Shown here: positions 10,501-20,400 of the stretch, piece after piece
Numbering within the stretch: the first letter of the stretch is position 1
Layout: each line of letters begins with the position of its first letter
NCBI GenBank assembly: GCA_019828595.1
Contig: JAHQRK010000094.1
Location: forward strand, 1-20,803
DNA from: Aphanomyces cochlioides
Lineage: Eukaryota > Oomycota > Saprolegniomycetes > Saprolegniales > Verrucalvaceae
Length of the DNA: 20,803 nt
Direction: 5' to 3'
The notes under the pieces: generated by a model
The model's input: the letters and a program-made list of their open reading frames with translations, nothing else
Told to the model about the DNA's origin: nothing
Databases searched by the model: none
Made by a program: the position numbers and the translations under genes

Positions 10501-11733
10501 CACTTTGATCCCCTTGGGTCAACGAAAAAAGTGACTGGTACCTCGCTCGTTGACGTTGGCGTGAAAGTCGAATTGCTGATCCAGGTTGAACTGTCGGTAC
10601 TCGCTGCGGGCAGTGTCAAGGGCTTGACGGGCGGTATTAACAATGGAATGCTCAACGAGTCCCATGTCGAATGCTCGGCAAGGAAGTAAGCCACTTCATC
10701 TTGAGCTGTTGAGTGTGTACTTCATCGAGTCAATGTACTGGCGATGACTGACTTGGAGACGCTTCTTCATTCTCTTCAACCAGCCGTACCACTTTGCGCC
10801 AAAGTTTTGAGTGTCGTCTGCGCATCTCGTCCGAAAGTTGATTGGCTTCGGCCTTGATCGCTGCGACTACTTGAGGGTTCTTTAAGAGCTCACGGGGAGG
10901 CGCCAGACCTTTTTTGGATCAGGGAGCTCGCTGCTCGCAGGAGAGGACCACTTTGTGCATGTGGTCGCCTGCAAAGCTGCTTGGGAAATAGCTTGAACGT
11001 GCGTACGTTTGAGCGACGATATCTTGGTCCACAAACAGGTAGTCGACGGTTTGCTTCGACCAGGGCCGCTGTAAACGCGCTCGTTGGGTGGTGCATCCTC
11101 CACATCGATAACACCAAGTGCTGAAAGCCAGGCGTGCATCCGCCTTACCAGCGTTGTGGTCTTGGCGAGGTCGAGTCGCGTCCAGATGCTCTTCCAGGGG
11201 TAAGTTGAAATCGCCTCCGACAAAGTGAATGCTGTCGTCTTCAAAGTCGCGAGGCAGATCGTCGAAAAACGGTGCTCGAGAGTGAGCGATCGGGCATGAG
11301 CGTTGTGAAAGTACACAGGAACGCCGTCCCACTGGTTCGAACAACCATGTTATCTTTGCAGGTCGGTCATGGGTGGTCAAGTGTCCATCGAGGACCCAGG
11401 CATGGATCCATGGAAATACGATGCCACACCGCAGCGCCGATTGTTGAGTGAGTCGCGCGATCAGTCGGGAATCGTTCGTGAAGACTTGTATTTGCCAACG
11501 CCTACTTCGTTGTTGATGGAGTTGGAAGGTTTCGAGATGTTTGATGTTATTGATTTTGGTTTCTTGAAAGAAAAACGGCTTGGGTCGGAATTTGGAGTCG
11601 CCGCGCCACAAGATGTCCGTTGTCTTTCAGCCCATTGAGGTTGGCAGTGGTCAGTTCGAGTATGGGGAACTTGGTGAAGAGACCGGCCGCGACCACCTTC
11701 ACCGGAACGCGACAGACGTTGCGTTCGCAACAT
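7591..11733 (-). pseudogene. Copy B ORF2: endonuclease-reverse transcriptase, frameshifted
   Basis: About 1,380 codons, from ATG 11731-11733 to a TAG at 7591. The frame opens into the endonuclease core LTTANLNGLKD (about 11620-11660) and continues with FFQETKI (about 11545-11580), GGDFN (about 11190-11221), a GDHMHKVVL block equivalent to the SDH motif of AP endonucleases (about 10945-10975), NKSPGSDGWP (about 10225-10272), LDFSKAYD (about 9850-9902) and QGCP (about 9700-9722). The FADD region (about 9576-9600) lacks one base relative to A and C. This shifts frame inside the reverse transcriptase active site, so the copy as written cannot make an active enzyme. The C-terminal zf-RVT-like region lies around 8000-8260. 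As in A, the stop leaves only a short 3' UTR before the target half-site. Confidence 0.88.
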
Positions 11734-14622
11734 CTCCCAGCATGAGTGTCTGAGTGTCGGGTTGGAACATCATTGGTTGTCGAAGGTGGGGTCCAGGGAG
11801 CCAGCCTCATGGAATTCCAGGATCGTGGTCAAGCGTATCGCGACTTCTCGTCTTCGCCGGCATACAACGTTTCCATGATATTCCAAATCGAAGGCCGAAG
11901 CTCGTGTCAAGCAATATGGCAGATAGCGATACGCCCGACAAACAGCGGGAGCCCAAATGAAGGCCAAGTCAGTGACCGGGTCTTGGTAGAGGCCACGATC
12001 GCAGCATCACTGTTGTAGTACGTTGGAGCATGAATGGCCGAGCCCCTACAGCAACACTTCTTCAGGTCGCCGCGGTGGAGGGAAATCTCGTCACATCAAT
12101 AGTATCGATGAAGTCGATGTTCTTGAATAGCTCAATGTCTGAAGATGGCTTGAACGTGCTCGCAGACGTTTCCCACATCAATGATAGGCAGCTCGGAAAA
12201 ACGGCTTGTCTCCACCCCAAGTCGCTCGAAGCCACCGATGGAGGAGGCGTTGTCTCACAAAGTACTCAAAGCATGCACGGTCTTCATCAAAAAGTCGGTG
12301 CAGTTGCAAGCCAAATTCAATCGGGGAACCTCCGAGATCGCTACACAGCATGTCGACGCGGCCGTCGTTGATGAGTTGGGCAAGGTTGAACGAGCTGTGG
12401 TCACTGCATCTTCGACTTGGATTGAGAGATGCAATGGAACTTTGGCTGTCTTGGTGTCGAGGTCTTGTAGTTCGGCGAGAATTTCGTCAAGAGACATTTC
12501 TATGCGCTTGGGAACGCCATCTTGGATCTTGGTGCCGCCGACAAATTGACCGGACGTAGGGAGGTGGGGAGGGTCATCCGAGACGTCCAGTTTGGGTACA
12601 ATCGTTGAGATCTTGTAATCGCAACTGAGCAACGTGTTCCTCGGGGTTGACACACACACGTTCGTGAGGGCTCAAACATGTTGGGCGAAATCCGAAGCGG
12701 CCATGCTCGGGGACCCAGCCTTGCTGTCGTCTTCTTGCGCTTGCCTCTCGACGCCTTGACGCCAGTCCACTGGAGGATTGGCTCCGCAGTTTGCGACGTT
12801 TGGCGCCTTGGGAGTGGAAGAAGGCGGTTGGTTGAGCTGGGAGCTGGCTTGTTCAATGTCATATTGGCGGGACGTTGCATGGTCCAAACGAACCAGTTCT
12901 TGTCACGAAAATGCCGCCCTTGACCGTACACGCGGAGACAACGGCCCTTGAAAAGAATTTCTTCGACGAGACGGCCGTCACGGTTGTATGGTCGTTGGTA
13001 CGAGAGTTCCTTCAAAGTAAAGGCGGTACGAAGCTCGCCATACCGCTTGAAGAGAACGTTCGGGTCCAGGAGAACCCCACAGGAAGCGTGGCTCCAACTT
13101 GGTCATGACGTCGAAGATCAGGCGCTCTTCGTCTTGATCTTGAAGGCCTTGAGGGATGTCCATGAAAAATCCGCCGAGGACGTGCGGAACGTTCATCGTG
13201 AAGTGTTGAACGAGCCATCTCAAGCGACTTGAATCTTAAACGCAATGCCTCGCAGCTTCGTCATCGCTTCGTGAGAGGCGACGCCCCACTTGAGTGCGGT
13301 TCGAATCACTCTCGCGTCTCAATGTCAGCAATCCGCAGTGTCGAGGCCGAGGGCTTGGTTGTCGAAAAGGATCGATGCCATGGCAGCTGAAACATCGATG
13401 GTCTTCGTGTGTGCACCCGTGGGCATCTGCAACCAGCCGACGATGCAGGCGCTTCTGGATCGGGAGGGTGTCTTCAAACGTGAGGGTTCCAGCAGCACGC
13501 TTGCGAAGGAGGGGTTCGAGTTCCTCCGTCGTGGGCTGGTAAGGAGCAACGTTCCTTGGTCTTGATGGCCTTGGCAGACTGAGACCGCTGTTGCGCTTGG
13601 AAGGTCCATACGTCGTTGAGGGCCTGGCGGTTGTTGGAGGTGGCCAGGCAGGTGTCTGGGCTGCGCAGATGAGAATACTTGCCAAATGCGATCCGGGTGA
13701 AGCCTGAGACAACAGCTGGCGGACTGAGTGAAGTCAAGCGCTGCGTCAGACCAACACTCAAGCGTGCGTCAGAGGCTTGGTCTTGTCCGGACCCTGTCCC
13801 ATGGTGGACAGAGTCACACGTTTGACCTTCGCTCGCGTTGGACTTCGAGAAGCTTCCATGGGTGACTTGGTCTTGAGTATTGCCATGACCAACACTGGCC
13901 ACAGGGTTGTTCGCGATTGTTCCAGATCTTGCCCGATGATTCTTCGAGAAGAACCACACCCGGTCATGGAGCGACTTGTCTCGATGGGATCTTGACTGTC
14001 GCCAGAGTGGACTTGTCGCTCGGGGGATTCTCGAGAAGGGACCTTCACTCAGGGATGGACTGTTCTCGAATCTTCCTTGACATGTCGTCATGTTGACGTC
14101 GGTGCTTGAGCGAGTCTTCGAGAAGCCACTATCACTCGTCGAGAGAACGTTCTGGAAAGGAACAGAACCCAACGGATCTTGCCAGGCAAGCCACCATCAC
14201 TCACGATGGACGTGGTTGATGGAGATTCTTCGGGCAAGGTCGTTGACGTCATGACACATCTTCGAGGTTGGAACGCATCTTGCCAGGCTTCGTCGCAAGT
14301 GTACAGAGGTCGTTGGATCAGTTCGCGGATCAAAGCCTTCGTGAGCAAGTCACAGGCAAGGTTCGAACGGCACGGTTTCGAAGGGGTTTGCACGTTGACG
14401 TGGAAACGGAACGCGCGTTGGAGTAGGGAGCGGATTCATAAACGCGTCAAAATTCGAAGCGTTGAAGCCGCATCGACGTCCTTCAACGACGACGCCATGT
14501 CGGTATCGTTTGGGAATGATCCAGCAACAACGATGACGTCCATATCGCTGGGCTGGACGCCAAGGAGAGAGCGCCGAAAGAGCAAGTGGGGCACGAGGGT
14601 TGGTCAGACGGGTAGCAACCAT
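11699..14622 (-). pseudogene. Copy B ORF1: LINE ORF1-type protein, frameshifted
   Basis: About 970 codons, from ATG 14620-14622 (MVATR start, about 50 nt from the element's 5' end) to TGA 11699-11701. It has the same order of blocks as copy A: an acidic, Pro/Ser-rich N-terminus, a long Gln/Ser/Thr-rich stretch (about 13600-14170), a conserved middle block with the RLKTPSR/SILFDNQALGLDT region (about 13325-13500) and LRVYGQG (about 12900-12950), and a C-terminal block with KIQDGVPKRIEMSLDEI (about 12470-12530). No zinc knuckle or other named domain is visible, so the ORF1 assignment rests on position and on conservation between copies. The end overlaps the ORF2 start by about 35 nt. Multiple frameshifts separate the open segments. 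Confidence 0.68.
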
Positions 14623-14680
14623 TGCTCAGATAGCGTAGAGTGGTACTGCGGGTACTGGCAAATTGGAAACTCCAGTCGTA

Positions 14681-14692
14681 TAGCTCAGTCGG
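14681..14692 (+). promoter_or_regulatory. tRNA A box (internal Pol III promoter; LINE target)
   Basis: TAGCTCAGTCGG matches the TRGCNNAGYNGG consensus bound by TFIIIC. All LINE 3' junctions in the window fall after TAGCTCA, so insertion splits this box. The duplication of its 5' part rebuilds it beside the inserted element. Confidence 0.85.
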
Positions 14693-14724
14693 TAGAGCAT
14701 GGTGCTAATAACGCCAGGGTCCTG

Positions 14725-14735
14725 GGTTCGAGCCC
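14725..14735 (+). promoter_or_regulatory. tRNA B box (internal Pol III promoter)
   Basis: GGTTCGAGCCC matches the B-box consensus GGTTCGANNCC in the T arm. It is intact, so the rebuilt tRNA gene retains both internal promoter elements despite its changed upstream flank. Confidence 0.85.
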
Positions 14736-14749
14736 CAGTATGACCAACG

Positions 14750-14755
14750 TTTTTT
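14750..14755 (+). terminator. Pol III terminator of tRNA-Ile
   Basis: A run of six T residues begins four bases after the discriminator base (14746), which is the usual RNA polymerase III termination signal. It indicates that the tRNA's 3' flank is native and undisturbed, unlike its 5' flank, which is LINE sequence. Confidence 0.85.
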
Positions 14756-14839
14756 CCCCTTTCTCCCGATTTCGTCTCTCCTCTCAACATCTTGCCTTTC
14801 CTTAGGATTCCTCCTGTATTCTTCTCAGCTCTTTACTCA

Positions 14840-15214
14840 TCACCTCATGCCACGTCCAGCACGAAAGATGTGCTCACCTCTACGCACATATGGATAGACA
14901 TTCCTTGAATCTTTTTCACGGACTGTGGTCCATCTTGCAGTGTCCATCTTATCTCTTGACAAGACAAATGCAGTCTTGTTTTTGTTCTGTTGAGTCTCTC
15001 GCGAGGCTGCTCCAAACGCTCGTGTGTTTACGATGGTTGACACATCGAGATACGCCGACATGTCTGATGTAGTCATGCAATCGTTTGCAATGATCTTGAG
15101 TCTGAATTTCATTTGAATCACCTCAACGTGGCAGCCAAGGCATGCATCCAAAATACATGTAAATAGGAATCTGCACGGATAAACAAAACGAAGCATCTCG
15201 AATGGGATCAACAA
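14840..15214 (-). CDS. Weak hypothetical open frame in the spacer
   Basis: A 124-codon open frame on the minus strand. I recognise no domain. The second half is polar and Arg/Lys-rich. A further open stretch upstream (15239-15463, 74 codons) lies in the same direction but is separated by a stop, so the pair might be a remnant or intron-split piece of a longer gene. A chance open frame is equally likely. There is no composition evidence, and the promoter cannot be judged. It runs towards the tRNA terminator. Confidence 0.15.
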   Translation of the reverse strand: MLIPFEMLRFVYPCRFLFTCILDACLGCHVEVIQMKFRLKIIANDCMTTSDMSAYLDVSTIVNTRAFGAASRETQQNKNKTAFVLSRDKMDTARWTTVREKDSRNVYPYVRRGEHIFRAGRGMR

Positions 15215-15597
15215 TCTTTCAAGATCGTGTAGCTTCCTTCACAAACTCTGTCCTGGCTTGTTGGCGTTATATGAATGAGCCACTTGACAGTGGTCGACAA
15301 CGACGATGAACTTTTCTCCATACTGAAGCAAAGTATTTGAGTTTTGATAAGAAATTTGACCCGCCGATATGAATTTCATGAGGATTTGCATGCAATAAGA
15401 AATAACTTGGAAAACATTATAGCGTTTGAGAAACATGACTTTAAAGACGAAAATGTAGGTCAAAACTCTCTGCTAATAATAACGTTTATAATTAAATAGT
15501 ATGCGTGTAAAAGGATATGGACAGAGGACACGAGGAATGAAGCTTGGACTGTCGAGGGCTGACGACGAGCGGATGCCAAATTGAATTGCGTAGGTTT

Positions 15598-15715
15598 TGT
15601 TTTGTTGGGAGAGTGGATGGTGTGTGGGATGTATTTCTCTTGTGTGTGGAAAAAAAGTGTGTGTGTCAATATGTTTGAGAACGTGTGTTGTGTGATGTGG
15701 TGTGTATGGGATAAG
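15598..15715. repeat. GT-rich low-complexity stretch
   Basis: An imperfect run rich in tgtgtg, ttgtgtgtgg and gtgtgtgtgtc units, with an A7 tract near 15650. It is simple sequence of the kind that can adopt Z-DNA in alternating purine-pyrimidine form. It sits just upstream of the half-site at 15723. No function can be assigned. Confidence 0.6.
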
Positions 15716-15722
15716 TATAATA

Positions 15723-15736
15723 GGTCGTATAGCTCA
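15723..15736 (+). repeat. tRNA-Ile 5' half-site with native flank (left side of D)
   Basis: ggtcgtatagctca is identical to 247-260 and equals the first 14 bases of a tRNA-Ile with G at position 1. Unlike the other half-sites, its left flank is unique spacer DNA. It therefore probably marks the true start of a tRNA-Ile gene that was split by element D. The remainder of that tRNA should lie beyond the right edge of the window. Confidence 0.85.
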
Positions 15737-17410
15737 ATGACAATCGGGTATATTTGACCTTTAACCCTATAAATATTGCCTAGACGACCCAATGGGGAAC
15801 AAGACTACTAAGTTCTACTCGAAAGCCACTTAAATCGTTGCGTGGTTCAATTGAGCTCTCTGCATGCTTGAAATCTTGAGACTTCTTTACACAAGTGTCG
15901 CTCGCAAGTTCTTCTCCCGAAACCAAGTGTAGTTGGTATGAGACTTGAGTTTTTCGACTATCTCGGAGACTTGCATTGCTTCATCACTGTCCATTGTAGG
16001 ATCACGGAGCCGGCTATAATATTTGCGGTCCACAAAACAAGAGATACTTCCTTGACCGCCTGGATGTATGGACACTGTTTTGTTCAAACTTGGTTCAATT
16101 GCGATGAATCCGAAAGTCCCGTAGCAAAGATGAAACGAGAAGGACCCACAAACGACGAATCACTGAAAAATGAGACACCCATTCTTCAGAAACCGCGAAT
16201 TCGTCGAGGTTGATAATCGTATTCATGTAAATGGAATACCAAACGCACACGCTGCTTGATGCCAATTCCACACAGGCTTGACAAACTTGCAGTCGAACAG
16301 GATGTGTTGTATCGTTTCGACGGCTGAGCAACCAGGAAAGGAGCATTCGATAATGCTAGGGTTGGTGTCTTGAAGGAAAAAGAAGCGAGAGTTGACAGGT
16401 AGCATCCGAACAAAGATTCGCCACCACACATCGGCTTGAACAGGAGTTGGATATCGCATCAAAGGTTTCACAGTCTTGTTCATGTATTTCTTGATCGCCA
16501 AATCATTGTTTCTTGAATCGCTCGACAAGGGTGCTGTTTGCTTTGGTAGTATGGCGCGCAAAAAGCAAATCGATCGGATGCTGTTGCGCGGCCATTGTTG
16601 AAAAAGGAACAAAGACATTCTTCCAAACTTGTCCCACGGGGATTGAACTTCATGATTGGGAGGCACAGCTTCCACGAGAGGGATACCCAGTACTTCCATA
16701 CAGTGGTCGCAATGAGTGAAAGCAGGGAATACAAATGGCGAAACACGCGTGGAAAATCATCGCCAGGGAACCGCAAACGTAAGGCTCCATTTGCAACTTG
16801 AATTCTTCATAGAGAGGGCCACACGCGTTGTGTGGTGACGAATCGTCCAAGCAATGCAAGCCTTCTTGGGCGAGGAACTTGTAGAAGGGACGATGATGTT
16901 TGAGGCGACAGCAACGAGGTTGGTCCATTGGAACCAGGAACCAAAAACAGCGGATGAATTAAGCCAAACAGACATGGTAGGGAGCTGAGATTGTGTCGGT
17001 CCATTCGGAACATTTGCGCGTAAGGGGATACGATGCCAGTTGGCCCGAATTTTCCCACACAACAAAGGGAGTACTTCAAGTCGCATGTGATTTGTGTTGT
17101 GGTTGGGATGATACCATGAGGCAGTCCCACGACGGTCTTACAAGGACGGCTCCATGCACCTTCGAAAGAGCTGCTTCGGGAGAACAGACCATAACGATGG
17201 TTCTTCGTTGTCGGTCTGGACAAGGAATTGAAGTCGCTGAACACGTTGAGCACGAATTCTTGACGCAATATGCGGAATCCTGAGACCCAGGCTGGGATGA
17301 TACGCACGCCAGAGTTGATCAAGGACATGTGCTTGTCTTCCTTGTGTCGCTTTCTTGTCAAGATGAACTTGTACACCATGGACTGCCACTGGCGACCGAG
17401 TCTTCAGGGA
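15737..17410 (-). mobile_element. 5'-truncated LINE D, a second lineage at the same target
   Basis: About 1.67 kb on the minus strand, flanked by half-sites at 15723-15736 and 17411-17423. It is clearly homologous to the 3' quarter of A, B and C at the protein level but much diverged in DNA, so it is a different family. Its 3' UTR shares only patches with theirs (CAATxGGG, GTATATT, AATATTGCCTA). The 5' end at 17410 meets the tRNA half-site directly, which is a typical 5' truncation during target-primed insertion. Its presence at the same A-box position shows that target choice is older than the A/B/C family. An identical truncation is seen at 246. Confidence 0.85.
15780..17410 (-). pseudogene. 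Element D: C-terminal remnant of ORF2 (zf-RVT-like domain)
   Basis: This remnant retains roughly the last 500 codons of an ORF2 and lacks endonuclease and reverse transcriptase. It starts near a QSMVYKFILTRK block (17361-17395), passes PHIASRIRAQRVQRLQF (about 17200-17270), and contains the zf-RVT-like domain: VWWRIFVRMLPVNSRFFF (about 16375-16435), then CSFPGC and HILFDC (about 16287-16350) as probable metal ligands, then PVWNWH. One frame stays open to a TAG at 15780-15782, leaving about 43 nt of 3' UTR. At least three frame changes occur between 16650 and 17380. Without a catalytic domain it can only be a dead copy. Confidence 0.8.
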
Positions 17411-17423
17411 GGTCGTATAGCTC
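17411..17423 (+). repeat. tRNA-Ile 5' half-site between D and C
   Basis: ggtcgtatagctc, followed by gcaatgg of copy C. Compared with 247-260 the final a and two bases of the LINE end (ct) are missing, a small deletion at the junction. It is the counterpart of 247-260 in the duplicated unit. Confidence 0.85.
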
Positions 17424-20400
17424 GCAATGGGGAGGTATATTCATAGACTTTCAATATCTACTGATACTAATATTGCCTATAACGGCTCATCCCTTCAAAT
17501 GCTTCAGCAGATTTTCTACTTTGGGCTTTGGAGTACAGCGAATTTTGACTTGTTGAATAAATACTTGGGGCTTGTTAATTTGGGGCTGAAGGTTGGAGCG
17601 CGAGCAAAGTCGGTACTGGCTACCAGTGGGCGATAGACAGGTTGTCTATGCAAAGTATTGATTGCTGAAATTGCTTCCACTCGTTGAGGGCTGTCAACTT
17701 CTTGGAGGCGAAGCCATCTGCGGATCGATGCATGCCATCGGATGAAGCTGACTTCTTGCCAAGTTTCTGGCGGAGGCGGCTCCTTCGATTCGAACTTGGC
17801 GGCGTTGTGCGTTGTCCAAATATAGTGAAGGTTGGAAGCACACAGAAGAGCCCAGAGCACAAACAGTATGTCTTGAAGCTGGCTACCGCGTTCGTTGACT
17901 TGAAAGCGGTCGATGTTGGTGATGGCAGTCCAATCAGAATTGACACCGAAGCATCGCCAAGCGGTCGCGTGAAAACGCCAAAGGGGATACACGCGAGAGC
18001 AGGTGTGGAAGGCGTGGTGTTGGTTCTCCGGTGCGTCGCAATTGGTATAGCACAGCAAATTACGTCTGGCTGCTGAGGTTGCAAGTCGAACAAGCGCGAG
18101 TTGACAGGCAGCATGTTGAACAACAGTCGAAACCAAACGTCGCCATGGAGGGGAGCGGCCAACGGCATGTTTTGCGGATGAGTCGCACGTAGGTCGCAAT
18201 ATCTTGTTGCTCGACGCGGGACGATGTCGCCACTGGGTGCGGTTTTCCATCCGAAGGGGCGTGATGCGCCAAACGTGATACGAGTCGCTTGGGCCAACGC
18301 TCGAAGGATAGCAATTGATCTTTGAAAAGTGCCTTGAAAGGGTAGCTTGTTGTATCGATATCGGTCAAACAGTTCCAGTTCGAACGCCAGACGTGCGGAG
18401 GACTTGGTCGAATATCTTGGTGAGGTGGCTATAAACTTGACCAGCACGTTCGGGTGCTGCAAATCCCATCGCGCCGTTCGCTTGTAACGTCACTTGTGCC
18501 GCATTGTTGGATGACAGTCGATCAATAAACGCAGCTCTTGTAGGCCATGTCCCTTGCCGTGTCAAGAAGTCTTTGAGGCAGTGGAAACCGTTTTGAGAGA
18601 TGATGTCCACCATCGACGACACAGAGCAGTCTTCACGACATTTGATGTAGCACCCGCAGGACCAACTTGCAGAGCGGGTAGATGTCAGCCACACGGGAGG
18701 TTCAAAAGTTCTTCGAGGCTTGGTGGCGAAGCGGTTCGCTTGGCCATAGTGTGGCGGCCCATTGATGCCAAATGTCGTGCCAAAGAGGATGCAGCTCCCA
18801 CAAAAACAACCACTGGAGCTGTGGTTGGGGAAGTACGTGAGAAAGTCAAACGGGTGGTGTCGCGATACAGCTTGTTCATGACACGGGAAAATTGTCTCTT
18901 GACAAGCAACTTCCATGGGGCAAATGTGTTGGGTGAATTGGGCTGCATCAAGAGTTGGAGCCGCAGCAGTCGCTGAGTCCGAAGCTTCGAAGCCACATGC
19001 GGAATACCGAGGCCGAGTTTTTGATCGAACTGCCACTTGCGGCAAATAGTTGAGCGATGATGGTCGGTGATTTGCGTCTTCCGACCAAGGATGTACTTGT
19101 TGACCATTCTTTGCCAAACGGCAACCATCGTTGGAGGCACGTACACTGCAGCCGTGACATGCCATAACAACGACAACAACATGGTCGATACGATGAGTTT
19201 GCGGCCTTGGATGGTTCGCGCACTTCCCACGTTTGAAACGCAGCCAGAAACTTGTCGTTCAGTTGCTGGACTTGAAAATCGCGCGGCAGTCGGTGGCCAA
19301 AGAGAATACCAAGGTATTTCACTGGCTTCTCGCTCGGCAAGACGTTCAAGAGGCCACCATCGTCGATGTCTTCGATATCGAGATTGTTTTTGAGCGCCAA
19401 AGTCATGCACTTGGCAACGTTGAGACGAGCTCCAACACAGAGCAAAAGTCTTCGACAATTGCCATTTGTCGACCGCCGCTTGGAGGGATGACGAGAGTAG
19501 AGTCGTGTCGTCGGCAAAGTAGATGCTCGTCAGTGAGTCTCATTTGGAAGGGAATACCAAAATCAGGAGATCCGCGTAGCATTTCGCCAGATGGCTGAAA
19601 GGAAGTACGAAGAGCATGCACGATAGGGCAACCTTGCTTGACTCCAGGTAGGCCGTATGGGCCAAGACCGTCGTTGAAAATGATCTGGACCAGAGGCGTT
19701 GGAAAGCAACTGAACCCAAGACACAAATGTGGGACCGATGTTCATCTCCTAGAGTACGTCGAAGAGAAGCCTTGGTCAACCATATCGTATGCCTTGGAAA
19801 AGTCGAGAAACGTCGCGTAGTAGTCGTGGTCTTCATTGGTACAGAAAGTCTGCAATGCTTGTACCAGCATCACGTGGTCGTGCAAGCGACGGCCAGGGAC
19901 AAAACCAGCTTGGCTTCGGTGAGCGAGCAGTGAGGGCAACTTGTGCAAGACGGTAGGCCAGCGCCCGCGATAGAATCTTGACTTCAACCGACATGAGAGT
20001 AATCGGCCGATAGTTGCCAGGGTCGCCTCTGTCTCCAGCCTTGAACAAGAGCGCCACTGCACTTCGGCGTTGTTGGAGCAGGAGGTGACCGTGATGGGTG
20101 AGTTGGTAGTTGAACACCTTGAGCAGGATTTGGGCGAATACGTCCGGGGAGACTTGAAAGAAGGCTGCAGGCCAGCCGTCTGAACCAGGAGACTTGTTCG
20201 GGTTCATAGACTTGAGCGCGCCGCACAGGTCTTCCGCCGTGAGAGGACTTTCCAGCGTCGCGCTGTTCTTGAGTGAGACGTCGAGTAATGGCTCGAATAA
20301 TAGCTCGGCGACAGGCCCGATTCAACGGTGGTTGGTCTCTTGAAGTGACCGTGATTCCTTCCAATGACCAACTTGGAACCAGCCTTGACTTCAGACGGGT

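Larger units (their letters stand above)
7534..14673 (-). mobile_element. LINE (non-LTR retrotransposon) copy B, near full length
   Basis: About 7.14 kb, minus strand. It is the same family as A and collinear from leader to 3' UTR, with many scattered small indels and a modest number of substitutions. Its 3' end abuts the half-site at 7521-7533. Its 5' end abuts the complete tRNA-Ile at 14674, whose bases 14676-14687 repeat the half-site as the second copy of the target duplication. The last element bases differ between A (gccgga) and B (actcca) after a shared ggcaaattggaa. That fits loosely defined or untemplated 5' junctions of target-primed insertion. Because B touches the intact tRNA, it is probably the most recent insertion at this locus. 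Confidence 0.92.
14674..14746 (+). tRNA. tRNA-Ile (anticodon AAT)
   Basis: A complete 73-nt cloverleaf. Acceptor arms are 14674-14680 and 14739-14745, with discriminator A at 14746. The D stem is GCTC/GAGC, the anticodon stem TGGTG/CGCCA, and the anticodon AAT is at 14707-14709 in loop CTAATAA. The variable loop is GGGTC, and the T arm is CTGGG-TTCGAGC-CCCAG. It decodes AUU, and AUC/AUA-type codons if A34 becomes inosine, as in other eukaryotes. No intron is present and CCA is not encoded. The first base is A where the half-sites at 247 and 15723 show G, so pair 1-72 is A-C here. That base lies exactly at the junction with copy B. If the insertion caused the change, the gene may process or charge less well. 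Confidence 0.95.
14756..15722. other. Non-repeat spacer between two tRNA-Ile loci
   Basis: This is about 970 bases with no similarity that I can see to the LINE copies. It opens with a strongly pyrimidine-rich stretch (14749-14832), turns AT-rich (about 15340-15500), and ends with a GT-rich stretch (about 15598-15715) that includes a short run of gtgtgtgtgt and an A7. A TATA-like aagtataata lies just before the half-site at 15723, as expected for a native tRNA 5' flank. I read the spacer as host DNA: the 3' flank of one tRNA gene and the 5' flank of the next. No convincing gene is present apart from a weak open frame at 14840-15214. Confidence 0.6.

Noticed and set aside
261..14673. Copies A and B as long terminal repeats of one large LTR element
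   Set aside because: Each copy carries its own full endonuclease-RT gene set and there is no protease, integrase or RNase H between them. They are two head-to-tail LINEs.
14179..14805. A 208-codon plus-strand open frame ending near the tRNA
   Set aside because: It is antisense to ORF1 of copy B and runs through the tRNA gene. The coding signal and motif conservation are on the minus strand.
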